From NCBI RefSeq assembly GCF_002006755.1, contig NZ_MVDO01000077.1:1-51108 (forward strand): DNA of 51,108 nucleotides. The letters are read 5' to 3'. Numbering within the stretch: the stretch's first letter is position 1; every line of letters begins with the position of its first letter. The stretch comes from Wohlfahrtiimonas larvae (GTDB lineage: Bacteria > Pseudomonadota > Gammaproteobacteria > Cardiobacteriales > Wohlfahrtiimonadaceae). A program made the position numbers and the translations under genes. Positions 7,933 to 16,246 of the stretch are shown in pieces. The notes beneath the pieces were generated by a model, which did no database searches, had not been told where the DNA came from, and saw only the letters and a program-made list of their open reading frames with translations.

Positions 7933-9627
7933 ATGCAACAACGCAATCTGCCCACAAAGCAATTCGCACTATTCTCGCTATTCGTTATTTTTTTATGTTC
8001 ATCCTTATCATTTGCAATTGAGCATACAGAAACAATACCATCACAAGAAAGTGTTACAGATCAGCTTATAACAATTTCCAATGATATTAAAGAGTTACAA
8101 AATAAGCGAGCAAATTTATCTTCTGAAATCAAAAAAGAAAAAGATGATGCTCATAAAAAAGAACTAGAAGATAGTCTCAAACGTGCCAATGCTCAACTTA
8201 AAGAATATACTGAGCTATTCGAAAAAATTTCTTTAGGTGGCATTGATACTGCTAGATTTGATGTGCCTGCCAAACAAGCCATACAACAAGTGGATGACTA
8301 TAATTGGCAAAAGGAACTTATCCAAATCGCACAGCCTGTCTTCACAGAAATGAAGAAAATTACAGATGCACCAAGGAAACGTGATTTATTACGTCTAGAA
8401 CAAAAAGAAATTGATGAACGACTGTCACAACTCAATAAAGGTTTGAGCACGCTCAATCAAATTCAGATTTCTGAGCTACCGGAAAGCGCTCAAAAAAATC
8501 TCAAAGATATCCAAGATACTTGGAATAATTTTCATAAAGAACTAGAGCGGGAGCGCCGTTTAACAACCATTAAACTCGATGAATTAACTGTTAAAGAAGA
8601 CTTTACAACTCGTTTAACAAAAGGCTCATGGAGTTTCATCAAAGGCCGAGGCTTATTATTAGTCATTACAATCTCTGTGATCTCTATATTATTATATAGC
8701 TTTAACCGTTTTTTAGTTCTATTAGAGTCACGTGAGAAAAATAAAATATCCATCAGATGGCGCATTTTCATGTTGCTCTATCAAATTATCACCACATTAA
8801 TTACAGTAATAGTAACACTGGCTATTCTCTATTCTTCAGGGGATATGGTTTTATTTGGTATTGCTATATTAATTATATTAGCCTTTCTTGTTACATCACG
8901 TAATTCTATTCCAAAATATTTCATTAAGACACGTATTTTTCTCAATATGGGCTCAGCTCGTGAAGGCGAACGTGTCATTTATAACGATCTACCATGGAAA
9001 GTTAGCCGCATTAATCTATATAATGCATATTTAGTTAATCCATTACTAGAAAATGGTACTATTCGCCTAACTATTGATCAATTAAATACTATGATTTCTC
9101 GCCCAACTAAAATGGATGAAACATGGTTTCCAACTGTGGTTAATGATGTAGTTTTATTGCCTAATGGCTCTACTTATAAAGTTATGCGCCAAACACCTGA
9201 ATATGTTTATTTAACTGCATCTAGTACAGAACTTATTTATCCTGCTAAAGATTTTATTAAGGATAAAATTATCAATATTACATATGGATACAGCACTTCT
9301 ACAGAATTAGCAGTATGCTATGGTACAGTTAAGAATAATATTGAGTTTGCAATTCAAGCATTACGAGATAATCTCACTCAGTTCATTGAAAATGAAAACC
9401 CAGAAGCCTTTAAATTAATGAAAACGTTAACAGTTGATTTTAGCCGTGTGAATGAGAATGGTAGTGCCATTTTTATGATTTCTGCAGCTATGGGCTCTTA
9501 TTCAACAGATTATAGATTATCTCTGATACGCACAATCCAAAGAGGATGTATGAAAATTGCTGAAAAACATCATTGGGACGTTGTGACTATCACTAAATAC
9601 ATTATTGAACAAGAAAGCGCTTCATAA
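7933..9627 (+). CDS. MscS-like membrane protein with periplasmic coiled coils
   Basis: 564 residues. A signal peptide (1-28, ending SLSFA) precedes a long charged region with coiled-coil character (about 41-90 and 140-220). Three hydrophobic helices follow (about 240-257, 282-303, 306-325), then a soluble C-terminal domain in which GSAREGERVIYNDLPWKVSRINLY resembles the beta domain of mechanosensitive channels of the MscS superfamily. The layout is like a small MscK/YjeP relative. Function would be tension-gated solute release, but channel residues are too divergent to be sure. AGGAG lies upstream of ATG 7933, and a terminator follows. Confidence 0.7.
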   Translation: MQQRNLPTKQFALFSLFVIFLCSSLSFAIEHTETIPSQESVTDQLITISNDIKELQNKRANLSSEIKKEKDDAHKKELEDSLKRANAQLKEYTELFEKISLGGIDTARFDVPAKQAIQQVDDYNWQKELIQIAQPVFTEMKKITDAPRKRDLLRLEQKEIDERLSQLNKGLSTLNQIQISELPESAQKNLKDIQDTWNNFHKELERERRLTTIKLDELTVKEDFTTRLTKGSWSFIKGRGLLLVITISVISILLYSFNRFLVLLESREKNKISIRWRIFMLLYQIITTLITVIVTLAILYSSGDMVLFGIAILIILAFLVTSRNSIPKYFIKTRIFLNMGSAREGERVIYNDLPWKVSRINLYNAYLVNPLLENGTIRLTIDQLNTMISRPTKMDETWFPTVVNDVVLLPNGSTYKVMRQTPEYVYLTASSTELIYPAKDFIKDKIINITYGYSTSTELAVCYGTVKNNIEFAIQALRDNLTQFIENENPEAFKLMKTLTVDFSRVNENGSAIFMISAAMGSYSTDYRLSLIRTIQRGCMKIAEKHHWDVVTITKYIIEQESAS

Positions 9628-9655
9628 CTACCATTTTTCCTCAAAAATTTCAAAA

Positions 9656-9688
9656 AATCCTAATACAGTGGAGTATTAGGATTTTTTT
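9656..9688 (+). terminator. Intrinsic terminator after the MscS-like gene
   Basis: AATCCTAATAC (9656-9666) pairs with GTATTAGGATT (9673-9683) across a 6-base loop and runs into seven or more Ts. It also carries an A-rich 5' side. Confidence 0.9.
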
Positions 9689-9743
9689 TATATTTTTTCT
9701 GTTACAATCTGCTCTCTCTGCTGTTCCACTGTTTCAAAACATC

Positions 9744-10166
9744 ATGCAATTAACCCAACAAACTGATTATGCTTTCAAGACACTTATTTATGCAGCTGTT
9801 CATTCTGAACGCTTAGTAAATATTTCAGAAATTTCTCACTATTACAATATTTCACGCAGCCATTTAACTAAAGTGATTGCTAAACTTACAAAATATCAAT
9901 ACCTGATCAGTATCAGGGGCAATCAAGGTGGATTAAAATTAGGTACTGACCCTTTTAAAATTAATCTTGGCCAGCTTATTCGTGACTTTGAACAATTTTC
10001 TATCATTGAATGTCACAGTGAAAATAATCAATGCAATATTTCTGAGCAATGCAGAATTAATCACATTATGGCAGATGCATTAAAAAGCTTTCTACAAGTA
10101 TTAGATGGCTATTATCTTTCAGATGTTATCACTAATCCTAATCTGATCAGCATGATTAAAGGATAA
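9744..10166 (+). CDS. nsrR: Rrf2-family regulator, NsrR-like
   Basis: A 140-residue winged-helix regulator. The N-terminus MQLTQQTDYAFKTLIYAA and the helix-turn-helix near residues 26-48 (ISEISHYYNISRSHLTKVI) closely follow NsrR, the nitric-oxide sensor that represses NO-detoxification genes through an [Fe-S] cluster. Three cysteines (C90, C97, C103) sit where the cluster ligands should be. There is no clear ribosome binding site, and a TACAAT -10 (9703-9708) lies close to the start, so a nearly leaderless message is possible. The targets are not adjacent. RsrR- or other Rrf2-type sensing is an alternative. Confidence 0.82.
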   Translation: MQLTQQTDYAFKTLIYAAVHSERLVNISEISHYYNISRSHLTKVIAKLTKYQYLISIRGNQGGLKLGTDPFKINLGQLIRDFEQFSIIECHSENNQCNISEQCRINHIMADALKSFLQVLDGYYLSDVITNPNLISMIKG

Positions 10167-10197
10167 TTTAATATAAAAATCAGTATTTTATATTAAA
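10167..10197. repeat. 12-bp inverted repeat overlapping the nadR promoter
   Basis: TTTAATATAAAA (10167-10178) and TTTTATATTAAA (10186-10197) are perfect inverted copies separated by 7 bases. They start directly after the nsrR stop codon. A TATAAT at 10207-10212 places the matching -35 at about 10184-10189, inside the right arm. It could be an operator or the 3' hairpin of nsrR. Confidence 0.55.
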
Positions 10198-10206
10198 CAA
10201 AACATG

Positions 10207-10212
10207 TATAAT
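10207..10212 (+). promoter_or_regulatory. Consensus -10 box of nadR
   Basis: A perfect TATAAT lies 27 bases upstream of the nadR start codon, followed by AGGAGG (10228-10233) at good distance. The -35 region is poor and overlaps the inverted repeat at 10167-10197. Confidence 0.6.
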
Positions 10213-10239
10213 ATCTGCAAATAGTTTAGGAGGAAAAAT

Positions 10240-11472
10240 ATGATTAATGTCGCGTACATTAAAAAAGTTATTAAAGATAGAGGCTTAACTCTACAAAATG
10301 TTGCTGATCACTGCGATATGACCAAAGGTTATCTGAGCCAATTACTTAATAATAAAGTTCAAAACCCAAGCGCTACAAAACTCAATGCTTTGTACCAATA
10401 CCTCAACATCAATCCACAAGAAGAAGAAAAAACTGTAGGCATTATTTTTGGCGCATTTTACCCATTGCATACAGGCCATGTTTATTTAATTCAAAGAGCC
10501 ATCAGCCAAATGGATGAGTTACATATTATCCTTCGTTATAATGAAGAACGAGATTACCAAACTTTTAAAGATAGTGCCATGAGCAGACAACCTTCTTTAA
10601 AAGATCGTTTGCGCTGGCTATTACAAACATTTAAATATCAGAAAAATATTCATATTCATTATATTGATGAGGAAAATCTTTCTCAATCTGAGGAAGACCA
10701 GATTTTATGGGCTAAAAAAGTGGATTATTTTTTACAATCACACAATATTAAGCCCAATATGATTTACAGCAGCGAAAATAGCGATGTAGATTTCTATCTC
10801 AAGCATTTAAATCTGCCAACTAAAATTATTGATCCTGAGCGTAAATTCATGAATATTCGCAGTGAAGATATTCGTCGCTCACCATTATCATACTGGGAAT
10901 ATATCCCTACTGAAGTCCGCCCATTTTTTGTGAAAACCATTGCAATTTTAGGTGGTGACTCTAGTGGCAAAAGCACTATGATCAATAAATTAGCCAATAT
11001 GTTTAACACAACTAGTGCTTGGGAATATGGTAAAGAATATATCTTCAAACACTTAGGCGGAGATGAACGTGCGTTACAATTTGATGATTACAACAATATC
11101 GCATTGGGACAAGCACAATATATTGATTTTGCTGTTAAACATGCCAATAAAATTGCATTCATTGATACTGCCTTTGTTACTACACAAGCATTTTGTATTA
11201 AATATGAAGGCAAACCTCATCCATCCGTAGAAGCAATGCTTAATAACTACTATTTTGACCTTGTAATATTCTTAGATAATAATACCCCTTGGATATCTGA
11301 TGGTTTACGTCATTTAGGCTCAAACCAAGCACGTAAAGAATTTCAGTCTTTGCTAAAATTGATCTTAAATAAGCATAATATTCCTTATGTTGAGATCAAT
11401 GCAGAAGAATATGACGAGCGATATTTACAATGCATAGAATTAGTCAAAGATGTGCTCAAAGCCTCAAGTTAA
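10240..11472 (+). CDS. nadR: NadR: NMN adenylyltransferase / ribosylnicotinamide kinase with HTH
   Basis: A 410-residue trifunctional protein with the same length as E. coli NadR. Residues 1-58 are an XRE-type helix-turn-helix (LQNVADHCDMTKGYLSQLL). Residues 65-225 are the NMN adenylyltransferase, with GAFYPLHTGH at 71-80 and the ISSxxxR-like site in the NIRSEDIRR segment. From about 230 on is the ribosylnicotinamide kinase, with a P-loop GGDSSGKST near 238. It phosphorylates nicotinamide riboside and makes NAD from NMN, and may repress NAD genes. The ribosome binding site is very strong. It has its own promoter after nsrR. Confidence 0.95.
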   Translation: MINVAYIKKVIKDRGLTLQNVADHCDMTKGYLSQLLNNKVQNPSATKLNALYQYLNINPQEEEKTVGIIFGAFYPLHTGHVYLIQRAISQMDELHIILRYNEERDYQTFKDSAMSRQPSLKDRLRWLLQTFKYQKNIHIHYIDEENLSQSEEDQILWAKKVDYFLQSHNIKPNMIYSSENSDVDFYLKHLNLPTKIIDPERKFMNIRSEDIRRSPLSYWEYIPTEVRPFFVKTIAILGGDSSGKSTMINKLANMFNTTSAWEYGKEYIFKHLGGDERALQFDDYNNIALGQAQYIDFAVKHANKIAFIDTAFVTTQAFCIKYEGKPHPSVEAMLNNYYFDLVIFLDNNTPWISDGLRHLGSNQARKEFQSLLKLILNKHNIPYVEINAEEYDERYLQCIELVKDVLKASS

Positions 11473-11511
11473 CTTATTTAATACAGTCTTTATAATTCGC
11501 TCTGGCTCTTA

Positions 11512-11541
11512 GGGTTTTTATAATAAGCATTATAAAAACCC
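11512..11541. repeat. 13-bp perfect inverted repeat after nadR
   Basis: GGGTTTTTATAAT (11512-11524) and ATTATAAAAACCC (11529-11541) flank a 4-base loop. There is no T-run on either strand, so it is not a standard terminator. It may be an mRNA 3' hairpin or an operator upstream of the pilin gene. Confidence 0.55.
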
Positions 11542-11649
11542 ATACTTTCAATCCTAAAATACACGTAGAATAAATTAACTATAGATTTTTTACGTTATCT
11601 TAAGTTAAAATAACAATCAACCAATAACTAACAAATATAAGGTATTATT

Positions 11650-12180
11650 ATGACAAAAGGATTTACATTAATTGAATTAATGATTGTTGTCGCTATAATT
11701 GGTATCCTATCAATGATTGCGCTGCCTTCATATCAAGACTACACTAAGCGAACTTATGTATCAGAGGGACTAGCCTTATCATCCTCTGTAAAAATGGCAG
11801 CTATGGAAACCTTTGTGACAACAGGCACATGGCCAACAACAAATACTGAAGCCGGCCTGCCTAATGGCAACCAAATTAAAGGATCAGCTGTTCACTCAAT
11901 ATGGATATCAAGCGTATCTACTGGCACTAACAATCCACACAGTCTTTCAGCTATTGTAATTATTTATAATGAAAAAGTAGTACCAAATCCTACATATTTC
12001 CCATCAACAGATGAAAATATTTCATTTACTGGAAATAATTATTTAGCACTATATCCATTAAACATAGCATCTGATACCCCTGAGACACAAGGCTCTATCC
12101 AATGGGAATGCTACCTTAAAGGTTCCGGCCTACTCAGCCGCTGGTTACCATCTACATGTCGATCAGCTGTTGATTTTTAG
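11650..12180 (+). CDS. pilA: Type IV pilin (PilA/PilE-like)
   Basis: A 176-residue prepilin. The leader is very short (MTKG), cleaved before Phe5, and is followed by the hallmark [16 protein letters not shown] with Glu5 of the mature protein. The helix continues through [22 protein letters not shown]. Two cysteines near the end (WECYLKG and PSTCRSAV) should form the C-terminal disulfide loop of a major or minor pilin subunit. Secretion and assembly would need PilD and PilBCQ, which are not in the window. ATAAGG provides the ribosome binding site; I see no sigma-54 promoter. A single pilin gene standing alone is common for pilA. Confidence 0.85.
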   Translation: MTKGFTLIELMIVVAIIGILSMIALPSYQDYTKRTYVSEGLALSSSVKMAAMETFVTTGTWPTTNTEAGLPNGNQIKGSAVHSIWISSVSTGTNNPHSLSAIVIIYNEKVVPNPTYFPSTDENISFTGNNYLALYPLNIASDTPETQGSIQWECYLKGSGLLSRWLPSTCRSAVDF

Positions 12181-12195
12181 ATCATCATAAATAAA

Positions 12196-12225
12196 TAAAA
12201 AAGGGCTGAATCATCAGCCCTGTTT
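12196..12225. terminator. Terminator shared by the pilin gene and the efpL operon
   Basis: GGGCTGA (12203-12209), loop ATCA and TCAGCCC (12214-12220). On the minus strand it is followed by six Ts, so it mainly ends the efpL transcript. On the plus strand the T-run is short. Confidence 0.85.
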
Positions 12226-12243
12226 AAATGGTAAGAAAGAGAA

Positions 12244-12807
12244 TTATTCTCGCCCCATAAACTCGCCTGTCTCCGTATTAACACGAATTTTTGTACCATT
12301 TTCAATATAGTCAGGTACTTGAACATCAATACCTGTTGACATACGAGCTGGTTTTGTACGCTTAGTGGCACTTCCACCTTTCAATTCAGGCGCTGTATCA
12401 ACAATTTCCAATACAATACTTTGTGGAGGCGCCAATGCAATAGGGTTTTCATCAATCAAAGAAACGTAATAACCTTCTACGCCTTCAATAATATACCCTT
12501 TAATATCATCTACAATTTTTGCAGATAAAATATATTGCGTGTAATCTTCCACATCCATAAAGACATAATCTTCACCATCCATGTATGAGAAAGTTGCTTC
12601 ACGTTTACGTAAATCTACAGACTCTAAATCATCATCTGCACGCAAAGATAAATCAACTTTATGTCCATCAGGAATGGAAAACATCTGAATACGGTAAGTA
12701 GTGTTACCACCACGTGCCGTAGGAGCTGATTTCTCTACTTCACGAACCACATAATAAAGCCCATTATGAGCTAAAACAGTATGTTTTTTAACCTCATTTG
12801 CCTTCAT
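12244..12807 (-). CDS. efpL: Elongation factor P-like protein EfpL (YeiP)
   Basis: 187 residues with the three EF-P domains (KOW, OB, C-terminal OB). It is the EfpL/YeiP paralogue rather than EF-P: SAPTARGGNTTYRI carries Arg32 in an extended tip loop where EF-P has its modified Lys/Arg, the middle domain reads YVFMDVEDYTQY, and it ends MGRE as YeiP does. EfpL relieves ribosome stalling at polyproline and some other XPP motifs without needing modification. It is last in a minus-strand run, 21 bases after can, and is followed by a terminator. Confidence 0.9.
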   Translation of the reverse strand: MKANEVKKHTVLAHNGLYYVVREVEKSAPTARGGNTTYRIQMFSIPDGHKVDLSLRADDDLESVDLRKREATFSYMDGEDYVFMDVEDYTQYILSAKIVDDIKGYIIEGVEGYYVSLIDENPIALAPPQSIVLEIVDTAPELKGGSATKRTKPARMSTGIDVQVPDYIENGTKIRVNTETGEFMGRE

Positions 12808-12828
12808 ATCATTCCCTATTCAACAATT

Positions 12829-13476
12829 TTAACAACACTTAGCATGAATTAATGTAATCGCATGCTGATATGCTTCTTCCACTTGATCTGGACGACTAAC
12901 ATGAAAGTTTAAATCATGCAGATGTCCATCTGCCAAACTATAAATACAACCATGTACTGTAAAGCGCTGCCCTCGATCCCATGCATCCTGTACAATTGTA
13001 GTTTGTGTAATATTATATGCTTGTTCAATAGCATTTAACTCACACAAACGATCATGACGAGATGATACATCTTCACATAAATATAGAGAATGTTCTTCAT
13101 ATACATTACGAACATGTAAAAGCCAATTATCTGCTAAACCTACACGCTTACCATCTAAAGCAGCTTTTACACCAGAACAACCATAATGTCCCACAACCAA
13201 TACATGTTTAACTTTTAAAATGTCAATGGCAAATTGAATCACTGATAAACAGTTAAAATCACTGTGCACAACCACATTTGCAATATTGCGATGTACAAAA
13301 ACTTCTCCTGGAGAAATACCTGCAATTTGATTAGCAGGTACACGAGAATCTGAGCAACCAATCCATAAATATTCTGGAGACTGTTGATCTACTAAAGACT
13401 CAAAAAAACCTGGGTTTTCTTCTTTAACTTTAGCAGCCCAAGCTCTATTTTTTTCAATGATCTTTTCAAATGCCAT
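12829..13476 (-). CDS. can: Beta-class carbonic anhydrase
   Basis: 215 residues, cytoplasmic, interconverting CO2 and bicarbonate. The zinc ligands and catalytic dyad are in GCSDSRVPA (Cys41, Asp43, Arg45) and GHYGCSGV (His97, Cys100), at the same positions as E. coli Can give or take one. It lies 24 bases downstream of fis with no terminator between, so it may be read from the prmA-dusB-fis transcript or from a promoter inside fis. It supplies bicarbonate for carboxylations at ambient CO2. Confidence 0.95.
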   Translation of the reverse strand: MAFEKIIEKNRAWAAKVKEENPGFFESLVDQQSPEYLWIGCSDSRVPANQIAGISPGEVFVHRNIANVVVHSDFNCLSVIQFAIDILKVKHVLVVGHYGCSGVKAALDGKRVGLADNWLLHVRNVYEEHSLYLCEDVSSRHDRLCELNAIEQAYNITQTTIVQDAWDRGQRFTVHGCIYSLADGHLHDLNFHVSRPDQVEEAYQHAITLIHAKCC

Positions 13477-13500
13477 TTTCAGACTTCCTCTTATGGATGA

Positions 13501-13770
13501 TTAACCAATTGACTTAGCATCAATATCATAATAATCCAATTTCTTTTTCAAAGTAGAGCGAGTGATTCCTAATATTTCAGACGCTTTAGATTGATTACCG
13601 TTTGTGTACTCTAACACTTTTTCAAACAATGGACGCTCAACTTCCGATAAAACTAAACGATATAAGTTAGGTGGATATTTTCCATCTAATTGCAGAGAAA
13701 TCTCATTCAATGCGGTTTTTACAGACTCACGCAATGGGATATGACTTTTGATTCTGCGTTGTGCGATCAT
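13501..13770 (-). CDS. fis: DNA-binding protein Fis
   Basis: 89 residues. The C-terminal helix-turn-helix (about 65-86, NQSKASEILGITRSTLKKKL) and the preceding dimerisation helices are typical of Fis, the nucleoid protein that bends DNA and activates rRNA promoters. It lies 22 bases after dusB, the classical dusB-fis order of gammaproteobacteria, where dusB sets the translation of fis. Confidence 0.93.
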   Translation of the reverse strand: MIAQRRIKSHIPLRESVKTALNEISLQLDGKYPPNLYRLVLSEVERPLFEKVLEYTNGNQSKASEILGITRSTLKKKLDYYDIDAKSIG

Positions 13771-13792
13771 TCTTTGTTACTCCTAAAATAAA

Positions 13793-14752
13793 TTACGCAA
13801 CAATCGGTTGATTGTTAATTAATGATGTCAAAATATGGTGCTGCTCATCCCTGCTTCTCGCAGCCATTAAAGTGGTTCGCCAATCTTTTCCATTGTCAAA
13901 CCAAGATGAATACCATAATAAGTGTTTACGTGCGACTCGAACACCTTTCTCATCGCCATAAAGTTCATATAAACCATCAAGGTGCGTATTAATCACCTCA
14001 AATATCTCATCAATAGATGGTTGATATACAGTATCTTCCACAAGAGAGCGGAAAATCCACGGATTACCAAAAGCGCCGCGACCAATCATTAAGCCATCCG
14101 CTTTAGTGACATCCATTACATAACGTGCTTTTTCAACGCTTGTGATGTCACCATTGGCAATCACGGGGATAGAAATTTGAGATTTGATATCACGAATGGT
14201 TTCATATTCAGCATCCCCTGAAAAACCATCCTGACGTGTACGACCATGAATTGTCAGCATCTGAATGCCAGCTTTTTCTGCAATTTTAGCAATATTTAAA
14301 GCATTCTTATTCTCACGATCCCAGCCTGTACGAATTTTTAAAGTTACAGGCACATTAACTGCACCAACAACTGCTGAAAGAATATCCTTCACTAAACCTT
14401 CATCACGCATCAATGCAGAGCCTGCTGCTTTTTTACAAACCTTTTTAGCAGGACAACCCATATTGATATCAATAATATTAGCACCCAAACTTACGTTATA
14501 ACGTGCTGCATTTGCCATATCTTCTGGCTCTGTTCCCAAAATTTGAATTGAAATTGGGCCAGTTTCACCATCTAAAACGACGCGATTTTTACTTTTATCC
14601 GTATCCCATAAATTTTCTTGAGCATTAACCATTTCGGACACAGCTAAGCCAGCACCTTCCGCACGACACAGTTTACGAAAAGGTAAATCCGTAATACCTG
14701 CCATTGGTGCCATAATGAATGGGTTATTGAGAGAAAGCTCACCTATTTTCAT
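13793..14752 (-). CDS. dusB: tRNA-dihydrouridine synthase B
   Basis: 319 residues. An FMN-binding TIM barrel (APMAGITDLPFR at 15-26), the active-site cysteine in NMGCPAKKVCKKAAGSAL, KIRTGWD, the His of IHGRTRQDGFSG and the phosphate-binding VIANGDITS. It reduces uridine to dihydrouridine in tRNA (U17 in E. coli DusB). Its ATG overlaps the prmA stop codon by four bases, so the two are translationally coupled, and fis follows. Confidence 0.95.
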   Translation of the reverse strand: MKIGELSLNNPFIMAPMAGITDLPFRKLCRAEGAGLAVSEMVNAQENLWDTDKSKNRVVLDGETGPISIQILGTEPEDMANAARYNVSLGANIIDINMGCPAKKVCKKAAGSALMRDEGLVKDILSAVVGAVNVPVTLKIRTGWDRENKNALNIAKIAEKAGIQMLTIHGRTRQDGFSGDAEYETIRDIKSQISIPVIANGDITSVEKARYVMDVTKADGLMIGRGAFGNPWIFRSLVEDTVYQPSIDEIFEVINTHLDGLYELYGDEKGVRVARKHLLWYSSWFDNGKDWRTTLMAARSRDEQHHILTSLINNQPIVA

Positions 14753-15642
14753 GCACGTTTAATTCCATGCACTAAAGCCCAGCCATCAATTGTGTTAAAA
14801 GGCTCCACAAAATCAAACCAAGGCGCGTATGCTTCTTTAATCATCTCAATATCAGAGATCAAAATACCCGCTAAAATAATATTTGCATTCGGTTTTGCTA
14901 AGGATGCTAATTTTTCTGCTAAAGCAGTTAATGGTAATGCCAAAATATTTGCCATCACTAAGTCAGCAGGTTCTGCTGAAAATTCATTAGATAATACGCA
15001 GTTGATTGTTACATCATTACGCGCTGCATTTTCATGGGTTGCTTTAATTGCTTGAGGATCAATATCCGTCGCATCACAACGAGATGCACCTAAAACGCGT
15101 GCAGCAATACCCAATACACCAGAACCACAGCCATAATCGATCGCTGTATGATTTTCTACTGATGATTTATGATCAGATAACCATGTTAAACATAATGCTG
15201 TTGATGGGTGTGTACCTGTACCAAATGCCAAGCCAGGGTCCAACATCACTGTAGCACAGTCTGGCTCAGGTGGCGCTAAATGGGTTGGGCAAATCCAAAG
15301 ATTTGCGCCAAACTTCATTGCATGATAGTGATCCATCCATGAGCGTTCCCAATCAGTATTTTGTAAGTGATTTTCTTTGACAACTGGTAACGCATTAATT
15401 TCTGTAGATAAAACACTAGCAACACAAGAGAAAATTTCTTTCTCATCACAAGGCGTTTCAAATAACCCTGTAACTAACGTTTCTGGCCATAAAGGTGTTT
15501 CACCAGGTAATGGTTCTAATACTGGGTGATCTTCAGCATCACTATATGTTACAGCAATTGCGCCTGCAGTGAGCAACGCTTCATCTATTTCATCTGGTGA
15601 ATATTGACCAGACTTCAGAGTCAGCTCAAACCATTCTTTCAC
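14749..15642 (-). CDS. prmA: Ribosomal protein L11 methyltransferase
   Basis: 297 residues. PrmA trimethylates several amino groups of ribosomal protein L11. The N-terminal ferredoxin-like substrate domain (WFELTLKSGQYSPDEIDEALL) is followed by the SAM-binding Rossmann domain with DYGCGSGVLGIAA and the preceding family motif LDPGLAFGTGTHPSTALCL. Catalytic-loop NILALPLT (the NPPY-like position) is present. It heads the prmA-dusB-fis run, and its upstream gap (15643-15798) shows only AT-rich sequence. Confidence 0.95.
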   Translation of the reverse strand: MKEWFELTLKSGQYSPDEIDEALLTAGAIAVTYSDAEDHPVLEPLPGETPLWPETLVTGLFETPCDEKEIFSCVASVLSTEINALPVVKENHLQNTDWERSWMDHYHAMKFGANLWICPTHLAPPEPDCATVMLDPGLAFGTGTHPSTALCLTWLSDHKSSVENHTAIDYGCGSGVLGIAARVLGASRCDATDIDPQAIKATHENAARNDVTINCVLSNEFSAEPADLVMANILALPLTALAEKLASLAKPNANIILAGILISDIEMIKEAYAPWFDFVEPFNTIDGWALVHGIKRA

Positions 15643-15798
15643 GATGCAACTCCTGAAAAGTGTCTAATAAAAAGGCAATGAATACTATCGAATTTTTTAC
15701 AGAAGTCAAGAAGACCTCATCTGACCGAGTGCAAACATTGTATATAAATTATACAGAAATTCCTATTTCAAATATAATTTCAAAGGAAAATATTTTTT

Positions 15799-16035
15799 TT
15801 ATAAATTAGGATTTAATTTTCTGATGAGCCTTTCTTGTTCATCAGACTTTGCCGGCACTCTTAACAAAAGAAGGTCGAACAATTCAGGATCTTGCATCTC
15901 TAAAAGTTCAACAAGCAATGCCTTTTCATCCGCAGGTGCTGTTGGGTAATGGTGATCTAAATACCGATCAAATAATTGGTCCATTTCACGCATTCCTCTA
16001 CGTGCGCGCCATCTAATTTTTGGTAACTGATCCAT
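15799..16035 (-). CDS. sdhE: FAD assembly factor SdhE
   Basis: 78 residues. The diagnostic RGMREMD motif (RGxxE) binds the succinate dehydrogenase flavoprotein; SdhE promotes covalent flavinylation of SdhA/FrdA. The length and the small five-helix fold are typical. I chose ATG 16035 over the GTG one codon upstream because GAGGAA is then well spaced. It is not adjacent to an sdh operon and lies 156 bases upstream of prmA on the same strand. Confidence 0.88.
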   Translation of the reverse strand: MDQLPKIRWRARRGMREMDQLFDRYLDHHYPTAPADEKALLVELLEMQDPELFDLLLLRVPAKSDEQERLIRKLNPNL

Positions 16036-16246
16036 CACTATTCCTCATTTAAACTGGGCCGAGTATTCTAACATGGTTCTGTATGAACTGCTCTATCATT
16101 CTAAACATATGCTTCTATCAATAAAATTTTTTCAATTAATTTAAAAAAACTATCAAAATTTATAATAGAATGAGATGGCATTACTTAATTTGTAATGTAT
16201 TTGTAGTTTATCAGTTTCTCACAATTTTAAAATGAGGAGTATGTAT

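Noticed and set aside
12244-12807. Calling this gene EF-P (efp)
   Set aside because: The tip loop, the middle domain and the C-terminus match the EfpL/YeiP paralogue instead.
16160-16200. Sigma-54 promoter before the aldehyde dehydrogenase
   Set aside because: A GGCA is present but the GC element at the required spacing is missing.
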